A stretch of 64,000 nt of DNA from Paenibacillus tianjinensis (GTDB lineage: Bacteria > Bacillota > Bacilli > Paenibacillales > Paenibacillaceae): the NCBI RefSeq assembly GCF_017086365.1, contig NZ_CP070969.1:3534001-3598000 (forward strand), given 5' to 3'. Below the pieces are notes generated by a model, which had not been told where the DNA came from, did not search any database, and saw only the letters and a program-made list of their open reading frames with translations. A program made the position numbers and the translations under genes. Positions 52,901-60,570 of this stretch are shown in pieces; positions within the stretch are counted from its first letter, which is position 1; each line of letters opens with the position of its first letter.

Positions 52901-53022
52901 TTCTGCCGCCGACCTTTATCGAGCGTAAAATGGGAAGATTCGTTAGGTTGACCTTGAAATACGTCAACAATGCTATTCACCGCATCCAATTGAAATTGTT
53001 GGTGTTTGAATTTAATTTTCAT
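49969..53022 (-). CDS. Type III restriction endonuclease-like helicase-nuclease (Res)
   Basis: The 1017-residue protein has an N-terminal superfamily-2 helicase: Walker A METGTGKT at about 102-109, DEPQ (motif II) at 228-231, LRYSATHRE (motif III) and the C-terminal QEVGRGLRLC (motif VI). Near the end, a PD-(D/E)XK nuclease is visible as YNPDWAIVF with P948-D949 and AETKG with E967 and K969, so the cutting domain is intact. In Type III systems Res needs the Mod subunit, which is encoded 15 bases upstream. The last four genes read the same way, so they form one operon. The cleavage site cannot be read from the sequence. Confidence 0.92.
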   Translation of the reverse strand: MKIKFKHQQFQLDAVNSIVDVFQGQPNESSHFTLDKGRRQKSVEIGDLFQQTEGSESEYGFKNNPIKLIDQEVLNNIQSTQRKNGLKLSERLEGKYNVTVEMETGTGKTYTYIRTMFEIYKKYGWSKFIIVVPSIAIREGVLKTFQITEDHFMAEYGSKARYFVYNSKQLHHIEKFASDAGINVMIINSQAFAARGQDARRIYMELDDFSSRRPIDVIASTNPILIIDEPQSVEGQKTKESLKLFKPLFTLRYSATHREDYNKVYRLDALDAYNMKLVKKISVKGISVKGTSGTNSYVYLEGIDVSDKHAPVARLEYEKRTKTGLTKVSRKVLIGDDLYQLSENLEQYKGCKISEINGQNNSISFINGVTLYAGEVQGDVSELHFRRIQIRETLKSHFEKERVLFDKGIKVLSLFFIDEVAKYRQYDKEGNGKNGDYADIFEEEYNELLNEQLSLFVDDPYVQYLNAIHVKDTHKGYFSIDKKSSRFVDSKVSAKETDSDDADAYDLIMRDKERLLGLEEPTRFIFSHSALKEGWDNPNVFQICTLKHSDSTIKKRQEVGRGLRLCVNQNGDRIDSSIPGIDVHEINALTVVASESYEQFAKQLQSEIAATLSDRPRKADSGFFLEKVLVNARSEQLKIDERLANKLQNAFIRNGYTDDDYILTDIYFAALEEQTIKLPDELNAHQEQLIELVKTIYVEGKSDMTNDDRKNTVPNITVNSNFHKKEFKELWSRINKRSVYTVQFDSEELVRKSIMAIDMSLDVPSIRYSIKHGEMNEIESREQLKQGEAFVIRETDANYVHQSAASKIKYDLIGKLMDETKLTRKTIVAILKGIKQAKFMLFQKNPEEFILRASRLINEQKATTIIESITYDVINDTFDTDVFTKNTLKGQLGQNAIAVEKHIYDYVVTDSKIERAFAKELDTSNEVHIYAKLPRGFYIPTPVGDYNPDWAIVFKESGVKHIYFIAETKGSLDSMELREVEKAKIECARRHFAKLNSDQLKYDVVNSYEKLMEIVKG

Positions 53023-53037
53023 CGTTGCTCACCTTCC

Positions 53038-54990
53038 TTAAAGCACTTGAATATCAGTACTAGGGGAGAGTAGCTTGAACAGCTCTTCGACATTGATTCT
53101 TGCAGAATCATCTCTGAAGGAACTGTCGCGGAATACAACGCGAAGTGGTTGATCCTCTGCAACCTTCTTGATGACTGTCTCTGTTATTTCACTGTCAAAA
53201 CAAGCGATCAAGGAGTTTCCAGCAATATAATGAACGGTTTTGCCTTCTATTTCTTTTGACTCCATTGGTAAAGACAGTTCCAACCCAAGTTCCAGCATCA
53301 CTTGAATCAGTAAGTCCTCGCCACTGCGATCTTCTTTAATGTTTGATGCCACATCATCCAGGTTCAACTGGCCAAGCTTGTCAGGTGTGTAGTATACGTC
53401 CTTCATGTTACTTGAATCCACTCGGTACACACGAAAACCGTAATCAATATCTGCTCCTGTTTCCTCCTTGATCTTCTTTGATGCTCTGCGAATTCTCTCT
53501 TTTCCAATTTCACAGATGTTCTTGTATCCTGCTTTAAATGCCTCAGAATCCTCTTTAGTTTTTTGTGGAAGTTGTACCATAATAAATTTACGATTACCCT
53601 TATCCTCAGCATTTAATTGTATGACAGCTTGTGCAAAACTTGCTGAACCCGAAAAAAAGTCAAGTAAAATCCCATTCTCACATCCGACATATTCAATAAA
53701 ACTCTTTAGTACCGTTACATCTTTTGGGTTCTCAAAATAATTTCCACCTAGTAATTCTTTAAGAGTCATGCTTGCCGCTCTTCCATCCTTATATATAACT
53801 GGTGTCAATACGTAGTCTTGTGCTTCATGCAAGTATATTTTTCTGAGCGGTATTGTAGTCTCATCAATTCCAAAATGCACTCGGTCCTCTGCTATCCTTC
53901 TTTTCATTTCAGTTTCAATACATCCCCAACCTCTAGAAGGCTTCTTAACGGATTTTTGAGTTACTGGATGGATTACCTCGTAATCAGGAATGCTCGTACT
54001 CGCAGAAGAGATATCTCCCCCAAAATAAAGACCTCTATTATCGACTCTAAAGAAATGGCTAATTTCCTTAGCAGGATGATTATCAGGTAAGTTTTTATAG
54101 AATTCCTTCATACCCTCTTCAATTTGACTGTTATCGTTATTTTTTTTTCTAAGAGAGTTAAACTTGTTCATTACCTCATCATACCCAGGTTTCTTAGCTC
54201 TCCATTTTCCGAACTTTGATGCTAAACTTTTATCCTTTGCATAAACCAGCACGTACTCTACACTTTCAGAATAAAATGTTGAATCATTCTTTCTACCTTT
54301 TTCCCAAGTAATTTTTGATATCCTGTTCTCTTCATAAAAGACTGAATTCATTAAAGCTGTTAAATTATTTTCTTCATGCTCATCGATACTAACAAAAATA
54401 ACTCCGTCATCACTTAATAAATTCCTAGCAATTCTTAATCTTGTATAAATCATAGTCATCCAATCACTATGAAATCGTCCGTTTGATTCTGTATTCTGAA
54501 AAAGTCTATTTCCTTCCTCATCAACCTGACCAGATTGCTCCAAATACTCTTCGGTTGGTTCTCTAAAGTTATCGTTATATATAAAGTCTTTGCCTGTATT
54601 ATACGGGGGATCAATATATATCATTTTTATTTTATTCAGATATGATTCTTGTAATAGTTTTAGTACTTCGAGATTATCGCCTTCGATATAGAGGTTTTTA
54701 GTATTTTCCCAGTCAATACTATCTTGTACCACTGGTCTTAATGTCTTCTCAATAGAACTATTTGCATTAACAATTGCCTCTTTTTTCCCTGGCCAAGTTA
54801 CTTGGTACCTCTCTTTTTCTCCTTCAACAAGGAAATGAGACAACTCCTGCTTCAATAATTCAAAGTCGATCGCTCGTCTGATTCCCCCTTGATTATCTCT
54901 TGACTCTGTAATTACACTTGGGAACAATTCCGCAATTTTATCAATATTGTCTTGAGTCAAATCAGCAGACCTCATTGTTAGCTTATTCAT
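53038..54990 (-). CDS. Site-specific DNA methyltransferase (Type III Mod-like, beta class)
   Basis: The 650-residue protein has motif IV DPPY at 127-130 (IYIDPPYNTGKDF) before the SAM-binding FSGSA motif at 446-450 (LLDFFSGSASFAQAV), the beta-class order of N6-adenine enzymes. LLSDDGVIFVSIDEHE and the long region between the motifs hold the target-recognition domain. A C-terminal part of about 150 residues (VFRDSSFRDDSARINVEELF) resembles Mod proteins that pair with Res. The gene is visibly AT-rich in the target-recognition part, which is common where specificities are exchanged. It is followed 15 bases on by res and preceded by the DUF4391 gene. Confidence 0.93.
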   Translation of the reverse strand: MNKLTMRSADLTQDNIDKIAELFPSVITESRDNQGGIRRAIDFELLKQELSHFLVEGEKERYQVTWPGKKEAIVNANSSIEKTLRPVVQDSIDWENTKNLYIEGDNLEVLKLLQESYLNKIKMIYIDPPYNTGKDFIYNDNFREPTEEYLEQSGQVDEEGNRLFQNTESNGRFHSDWMTMIYTRLRIARNLLSDDGVIFVSIDEHEENNLTALMNSVFYEENRISKITWEKGRKNDSTFYSESVEYVLVYAKDKSLASKFGKWRAKKPGYDEVMNKFNSLRKKNNDNSQIEEGMKEFYKNLPDNHPAKEISHFFRVDNRGLYFGGDISSASTSIPDYEVIHPVTQKSVKKPSRGWGCIETEMKRRIAEDRVHFGIDETTIPLRKIYLHEAQDYVLTPVIYKDGRAASMTLKELLGGNYFENPKDVTVLKSFIEYVGCENGILLDFFSGSASFAQAVIQLNAEDKGNRKFIMVQLPQKTKEDSEAFKAGYKNICEIGKERIRRASKKIKEETGADIDYGFRVYRVDSSNMKDVYYTPDKLGQLNLDDVASNIKEDRSGEDLLIQVMLELGLELSLPMESKEIEGKTVHYIAGNSLIACFDSEITETVIKKVAEDQPLRVVFRDSSFRDDSARINVEELFKLLSPSTDIQVL

Positions 54991-55012
54991 TTTACAATTG
55001 AACCTCCGTTAC

Positions 55013-55669
55013 TTAGTTAAAAAGTTGATTGAGTTCTTTGCGTTTCTGTTGCAAGTCCATATTCAACGCAACCTTGCGATTGAATTGTTTTTCGATACGA
55101 ATTTTAGCTTCTAATCGCTGGCATTCAAGCGTCAGCTTATCTATGCGAGCTTGTCGCTCCAGAATGGCTGTAAGCTCGATTTCCGGGTTCGAATTGATCG
55201 GTAGAAGTTGACGAATGATGTTCTCGTAGACAGCCTTTAGATCAAGTCCTTGAATGATGTCCAACTTCAATTCTTCTACAGGCTGCCATTCCGATTCGTG
55301 ATAGGAACGTACAATGGAGCGGTTATCATCGGTCTGATTTCGCTCCTTGTAGGCGATAGCAAGCTTTACCTGATCTTCGTAAATAATGACGTGCAGAATA
55401 GGGTAAGGAATCGCCTTGTCGATGCTCCGCAACAAATCAAGTGAGTAGGTTCGCTCTTTCAAGTGAACTTCAAACACCTGAACTTCCTCAATGTCATCTT
55501 TCGGTTCGAGACGAATCGTCTCTTTGGATAGTTTGTGCTTCCAGATGATCGACTCGACTTGCTCAGTAAACAGTTCCTTTAGATGTTGATTGGCGTGAAG
55601 CTTCTCATAAAATTTGTTCTTCGGTATTTTGCGATTCACAAGTGTGCTTGATGGTAGCTTGAACATCAT
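55013..55669 (-). CDS. DUF4391 protein
   Basis: The 218-residue protein has the DUF4391 features: FKLPSSTLVNRKIPKNKFYE at the N-terminus, EVQVFEVHLKERTYSLDLLRSIDKAIPYPIL in the middle, and a C-terminal coiled coil of about 50 residues (LERQARIDKLTLECQRLEAK, EKQFNRKVALNMDLQQKRKE). These proteins have no known activity; they recur between a SNF2-type helicase and a Mod gene in Type III-like clusters, as here. Its start overlaps the helicase stop by four bases. The coiled coil suggests a bridging role between helicase and methyltransferase (inference). Confidence 0.85.
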   Translation of the reverse strand: MMFKLPSSTLVNRKIPKNKFYEKLHANQHLKELFTEQVESIIWKHKLSKETIRLEPKDDIEEVQVFEVHLKERTYSLDLLRSIDKAIPYPILHVIIYEDQVKLAIAYKERNQTDDNRSIVRSYHESEWQPVEELKLDIIQGLDLKAVYENIIRQLLPINSNPEIELTAILERQARIDKLTLECQRLEAKIRIEKQFNRKVALNMDLQQKRKELNQLFN

Positions 55670-58600
55670 GCACTCACCTGCCGGATGACAACAAAAGTAA
55701 TGAGTTCAAAATCTTCAAGACCTTTGACGGAATCGACTAAAGCCGTTGTGCCTCCCGAACTGAACAAGCTATCCAGATCGCCTTCTTCCTTCACCTGAAC
55801 AATGGAGCGGATCGCTTCCTCAAGCAGCATGGAATAGGCATCCATCTTCCTACCGTCTTTCGTCGCTTGATTGAAGCTGCGACATGCTTCCAAGACAGGT
55901 TCAGATTTTCCTCTGCACAGGGCACGCAGAACATCGAGTGTCTTCTTGACATCCATATGATTGGTGACGACTTCACCATCGTCACTCAAGTAAACTAGGT
56001 AGAAAGGATGCAAGCGATTCTGCTTGTCCGGGTTCAGTTCTTCATTCACATTGCGAAGAACGAATATGACGCCGGGCTGTACTCCATTATCTTCATCAGC
56101 AGAAACAACAGCATGCAGTCCGCTAGGAACGGTATCCAGTTCGCCATTCTCTTTGACGTAGTTCACCAAATCCATGCGGAAATCATTAAGACCTAAATCC
56201 GTTATGGATACTCCGGTATTCATGTCATCCAGATCGACAACTTCCTTCTGCAAGCGATTAAGCTGCTGCTTCCGGTATTCCAGATCGCTGGACTGATTAA
56301 ACAGAACATTGTCGTCGCCAGTTGCTGTCATATCCATGATGACCATGCGATTCTCGACCCGTTCTTTCAATTGAATGTACTCGTCCAGCGTCATGTTGGG
56401 CCAGAAATTCACAAGCTGAATGGATTTGTTTTGGGAGCCGATCCGATCAACTCGTCCAAACCGCTGGATGATTCGTACCGGATTCCAGTGAATATCATAA
56501 TTGATGAGAAAATCGCAATCCTGCAAGTTTTGCCCCTCGGAGATGCAATCGGACGCGATGAGCAAATCAATTTGGCCATCTACATCTGGCATAGTCAGCT
56601 TCTTCTCCTTGGATCGCGGTGAGAAACAGGTGAGCAATGTGCTGATATCGTTCCTCAGACCAGCGGTGTTCTTATTCTCATCGCTGCCGACAACCTTAGC
56701 TGTATCAATGTTGTATTTTGCCTTCATGTATTCTGATAAATGAGTATACAAGTATGCCGCGGTATCCGTAAATGCACTAAAGATAATCACTTTACGATTG
56801 CCCGGATTAATTGGCTGCCCGATTTTGGTATCGATAGCCTGTTTCAAGGCGTTCAGCTTCTCATCGTGCCCAGGTGTTACTTTCTGCATTTCCTCATGCA
56901 GGGAAGATAGAATATTGTGGTCGTTCATTAAATCTTCTTTCCATCTCAGTATGTCCATATCAGAAAGGTTAATTTTTATCGTATTCCCAATAGTAAAGTC
57001 ATCATCCAGCCAGTCATCATCATCGAGACTGGCATCTTCGATCTCGGTGTATCCAACTGTATCTGACCTTCCGCTTTGTTCAAAAGCTTCAATTCTCTCC
57101 AATGTCTGACCCAGTTTGGATATAATCTTGGAGAGCGTCAACCGGAAAGATTCCACGGAACTCTCCAATCGTTTAAGCAAGTTAATCCTCATTAAGAGCT
57201 GCAAGCTGCCTTCTCGATCTAATTGCTTAAAGCTCCCGCTTCCGCCCTTTACGCTCGTATCGTACATCTCCTCATACAACCTCAAGCGGCTCGGTTGAAT
57301 GTACTTGAAAGGAGCATAGATACCGAGGTTGATTCTGGACAACTCCGTGAATATATCATTGTACCCGATAACATCCGTTCTGTCTGTTAAATCACAGAAC
57401 TTGGATAAAGGCGGAAGACGCTTAGGAAATTCGCCAATTTCCTCCGCATTGTAATACTTCTGAATGTGCTTGCGTGAACGAGCGATAGTCAGGCTATCCA
57501 AGAGTTCAAAAAAGTCAAAGTCGAGCATTCCAAGGAGCGTCTCGGTTGTTCGATCAGCGGCATCCAGCTTAGACCACTGATTAAAAGCAGACTGAGCCCG
57601 TTTGAAAATATCATTGATGCCTCTGTCAGTACCCAGCTTGTTGTTGATTTCTTCAGGATTTCCTTCGTAAGCCAGAGCAAGCTGGTTGCGAAGATCCATA
57701 AACTTGTTGTTCACCGGGGTTGCCGACAGCATCAGTACCTTCGTCTTGACGCCGCTCTTTAGCACTTTCCGCATCAGCTTCTGATATCGGGTCTCTTTGT
57801 CCTTCTTCGCTTCGTTATTGCGGAAGTTGTGTGATTCGTCGATGACGAGCAGGTCATAGTTGCCCCAGTTCAATCTGTCGAGCGGAATATCATTAGACTT
57901 ACCTCTCTCACGAGAAATGTCCGTATGGTAGAGCACGTCGTATCGCAGGCGGTCGGCGTACAAGATGTTGTTGGTCACGTTCTGTTTGTATGTGAGCCAG
58001 TTATCGCCAAGCTTCTTGGGACATAGCAACAAGACCGACTTGTTGCGAAGTTCGTAGTATTTGATTATCCCGAGGGCAGAAAATGTTTTACCGAGACCGA
58101 CACTATCTGCAAGAATACAGCCATTATATTTTTCAAGCTTATTAATGGCACCTAGTACGGCATCCTTTTGGAAGTGGTAAAGACGTTTCCAAATTTCTGT
58201 ATCTTTAAATCCAGTTGCTTCGTTTGGCAGTATATCTTCAGTGATATCTGACAAGAATTCAATAAAGATGTTGTAAAGAATGACGTAGTATATAAACTCA
58301 GGGGAGTTTTCTTTATAGACAGATGAGATGTGTTCAGCTACTTGATCCGTCACATCTTCAAGCTTACTTTTGTCGTTCCATAACTGATTGAACAAGTCGA
58401 AATACATTTTGGTGAATGGAGCTTCCGTAAATTTGTTGACCATCTTGGACAGAGCATTGCCTTTCTCATAACCAAGATCAACAGTCGTAAAGCCATCCAT
58501 CGGCATGTACGTGGTTGTACTATCGGATGCTTTCAAGTTCAACATTCCTTGCATGGCACCAGAAGTGCAGTTAGACTTGAAAGTAACCTTCTGACGTATC

Positions 58601-58920
58601 CAGTCGCCGCATTCTTTTGCAATTGATTTCAATGTCATTTCGTTCCTGAGCCGTAGTTCAAACTCTGTTCCGTATAAACTCTTCTCGCGGCTCCGCTTAG
58701 GTATGTAGAACTCGCGTTTTTCCTTATTAAAGCTATCAGCAACAAATGCAGGAGAAGTGAAGATGAAGCGTACTTCATCAACTTGATTCAATTCTTTCAT
58801 TAAGGCTTCGTATGCATATATTGAAAAACATAATGCTGCTATGGACAGCTTTGATCCTTTTTTAATGGAGTGTTTGAGATCGTCTCCAAGGAGTTTATCG
58901 ATATTATTTATTACCTCCAT
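55666..58920 (-). CDS. SNF2-type helicase of the R-M cluster
   Basis: ATG 58920 follows AGAGAGG by six bases (a TTG two codons earlier is not needed); this gives 1084 residues. The N-terminal about 240 residues resemble the phospholipase-D-like front of DISARM-type DrmD and other helicases (LSIAALCFSIYAYEALMKEL, with NCTSGAMQGMLNLK). Then come Walker A CILADSVGLGKT near 272, DESH near 363, LSATPVNN and the C-terminal motifs ASDCISEGQNLQDCD and QRFGRVDRIGS. All ATPase motifs are intact. It is the first gene of the operon and probably supplies translocation. Confidence 0.92.
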   Translation of the reverse strand: MEVINNIDKLLGDDLKHSIKKGSKLSIAALCFSIYAYEALMKELNQVDEVRFIFTSPAFVADSFNKEKREFYIPKRSREKSLYGTEFELRLRNEMTLKSIAKECGDWIRQKVTFKSNCTSGAMQGMLNLKASDSTTTYMPMDGFTTVDLGYEKGNALSKMVNKFTEAPFTKMYFDLFNQLWNDKSKLEDVTDQVAEHISSVYKENSPEFIYYVILYNIFIEFLSDITEDILPNEATGFKDTEIWKRLYHFQKDAVLGAINKLEKYNGCILADSVGLGKTFSALGIIKYYELRNKSVLLLCPKKLGDNWLTYKQNVTNNILYADRLRYDVLYHTDISRERGKSNDIPLDRLNWGNYDLLVIDESHNFRNNEAKKDKETRYQKLMRKVLKSGVKTKVLMLSATPVNNKFMDLRNQLALAYEGNPEEINNKLGTDRGINDIFKRAQSAFNQWSKLDAADRTTETLLGMLDFDFFELLDSLTIARSRKHIQKYYNAEEIGEFPKRLPPLSKFCDLTDRTDVIGYNDIFTELSRINLGIYAPFKYIQPSRLRLYEEMYDTSVKGGSGSFKQLDREGSLQLLMRINLLKRLESSVESFRLTLSKIISKLGQTLERIEAFEQSGRSDTVGYTEIEDASLDDDDWLDDDFTIGNTIKINLSDMDILRWKEDLMNDHNILSSLHEEMQKVTPGHDEKLNALKQAIDTKIGQPINPGNRKVIIFSAFTDTAAYLYTHLSEYMKAKYNIDTAKVVGSDENKNTAGLRNDISTLLTCFSPRSKEKKLTMPDVDGQIDLLIASDCISEGQNLQDCDFLINYDIHWNPVRIIQRFGRVDRIGSQNKSIQLVNFWPNMTLDEYIQLKERVENRMVIMDMTATGDDNVLFNQSSDLEYRKQQLNRLQKEVVDLDDMNTGVSITDLGLNDFRMDLVNYVKENGELDTVPSGLHAVVSADEDNGVQPGVIFVLRNVNEELNPDKQNRLHPFYLVYLSDDGEVVTNHMDVKKTLDVLRALCRGKSEPVLEACRSFNQATKDGRKMDAYSMLLEEAIRSIVQVKEEGDLDSLFSSGGTTALVDSVKGLEDFELITFVVIRQVSA

Positions 58921-59082
58921 AATCAACCTCTCTTCCTTGCAGCTACTACACCTATATTAATTTAACATTATACTCCTAAATTCCTGTGGGAGTGGGTCTA
59001 TTAACCTAATTTATAATGAAAGTGTCTTGATTTCAGCAGAAAATCTACCGCAATCATCTATCCTTGAAAAGAGGAGCTTATT

Positions 59083-59487
59083 ATGAAATTTACAATATAC
59101 ACTATCAGCGAGAAGATAGATAAATTCTACCTTGAAGCCATAAAGGAGTATGAAAAGAGGCTGAGTCGATACTGCACAGTCAAGCTGGTTCATCTTAAAA
59201 GAGAAGATCAGCTTGAAAAGAAATTAAACAACAACAGTTACAGACTACATTTAATAAATAACACCGAGCATTCTATATCATCCGAGGAACTTGCGTCAAA
59301 AATCAATGGCTTGGGGGTGTCTGGAATATCAGATATCTCTATTATTATAGGATCAGTAACTGCTCCATGCGATAGTACTCTGACACTGAGTCCAATGGAT
59401 ATGGACTCAGGGCTTAAAACTACGATTCTATTCGAGCAGCTCTATCGGGCATTTCGCATCATAAACAACCATCCTTACCATAAATAA
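59083..59487 (+). CDS. Short RlmH-like SPOUT methyltransferase paralogue
   Basis: The 134-residue protein starts MKFTIYTISEKIDKFYLEAI and ends EQLYRAFRIINNHPYHK, which matches the C-terminus of RlmH (rRNA pseudouridine-1915 N3-methyltransferase). RlmH is about 159 residues; here about 25 in the middle are missing. The SAM-binding loop, normally FVIGGSLG, reads IIIGSVTAPCDSTL. It may still fold as a SPOUT knot but probably has altered or lost activity. It is divergent from the helicase operon, with about 160 bases between starts, and is unlikely to be the housekeeping copy. Confidence 0.85.
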   Translation: MKFTIYTISEKIDKFYLEAIKEYEKRLSRYCTVKLVHLKREDQLEKKLNNNSYRLHLINNTEHSISSEELASKINGLGVSGISDISIIIGSVTAPCDSTLTLSPMDMDSGLKTTILFEQLYRAFRIINNHPYHK

Positions 59488-59625
59488 AAACAGCGTAATT
59501 ATTTTTGCTTTAAAAAAGAGAGCAGCGGTTTACACCAGTCTGCCCCCATGATAATGATTGATATTTAAGGTGAAGACATGAACTTAGTAAGCATTACCTC
59601 TGCTGGACGATCTGCTAATTTGACT

Positions 59626-60315
59626 TCAAGGCTTATCATTTAGCTCCACGAGGTGTTTCAAGAAGTACGCACCGCCTGCATTTTCCCATGCGAAATTATA
59701 ATCATTTAGCAAAGCAATTGGATCACCGTATGGCTTTGTCGTACGATATTCCAACAAGTGACCTGTTTTGTACATAGCACCATGCCGAAAGTCGAAATCT
59801 GCAGTATCCATGGAGTACTGTTCCTTACTAACGTAATGAATGTGATCAGTAGCTATAAATAACAATCCAAAATTATACTGCTTTGAATACACATAGTCCT
59901 CAAGGTTCTGCAAGTCCCTGTAGACATCATAGCGATTGTTAGGCTCACGCATATTGACTTTCTGAAAGAACTTCAGCTCAATCGCACACCGGGTAGTAGT
60001 AGAAAGATTTTTCATTTCCAGCACGATATCAATTTTGGCCTTTTTTGAACCACTTTTATTGAGTGTTACAACCGACAAATACGGTGTTTCCAGCTTGATT
60101 GCAAATGTGTCTTCGGGAGAAAACTGCATGAGTTCGCCAATAGTTTTTAGAATGTACGCAAAGTGAAGTTGGAATGATGCCTCATTTTCAATAACAATTC
60201 TCCCTTTTCCAACCTGACCTAATAGCACATCATAACTTGTTTGAATGATTCGTTTCAAAGTTTGATCTTGATTCAGGTGCGTTAATACATGCTCTGGTAC
60301 AATCTCACTGTGCAT
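59626..60315 (-). CDS. Stand-alone PD-(D/E)XK-like protein
   Basis: The 229-residue protein has no recognised family name, but a nuclease-like core is visible: E45 in ENEASFQLHFAYIL, D96 in KAKIDIVLEM, and the E-x-K signature at 113-115 in RCAIELKFF. The spacing and beta-strand context match the PD-(D/E)XK fold of restriction and repair enzymes. C-terminal aromatic sequence (GAMYKTGHLLEYRTTKPYG, FAWENAGGAYFLKHLVEL) is typical of restriction-associated hypothetical proteins. It lies between the RlmH-like gene (convergent) and IS256 copy 2. Confidence 0.75.
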   Translation of the reverse strand: MHSEIVPEHVLTHLNQDQTLKRIIQTSYDVLLGQVGKGRIVIENEASFQLHFAYILKTIGELMQFSPEDTFAIKLETPYLSVVTLNKSGSKKAKIDIVLEMKNLSTTTRCAIELKFFQKVNMREPNNRYDVYRDLQNLEDYVYSKQYNFGLLFIATDHIHYVSKEQYSMDTADFDFRHGAMYKTGHLLEYRTTKPYGDPIALLNDYNFAWENAGGAYFLKHLVELNDKP

Positions 60316-60570
60316 CGGTACCCTCCTAACAAGCTATCTGTATTTCCTGTTATAAAATTCATTGGGCGTTGAAGCAGTAAAACGATAACCTTCAACTCTC
60401 TACCGTCCAACAAGGAATAATTCTTGATAAAGTATCCTGTTACCCACGCTTTCAATCAATAATAGGCTTTATTGACGGTAGATCAATATTCTATATATCG
60501 TCAAAATAAATCATTTGTTACGTAGCATTGGCAAAAAGTCTGAATTCCCTCTACAAGCTTAAGATTTTGG

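Noticed and set aside
59468..59487. Possible SCC-type attachment site at the 3' end of the RlmH-like gene
   Set aside because: CCATAAATAA recurs at 32754 and 44728, but ten A/T-rich bases are expected by chance in 64 kb. No ccr recombinase gene or longer repeat was found.
59578..59643. 21-codon ORF MNLVSITSAGRSANLTSRLII
   Set aside because: It has a possible ribosome site but overlaps the end of a convergent gene and has no features supporting a real peptide.
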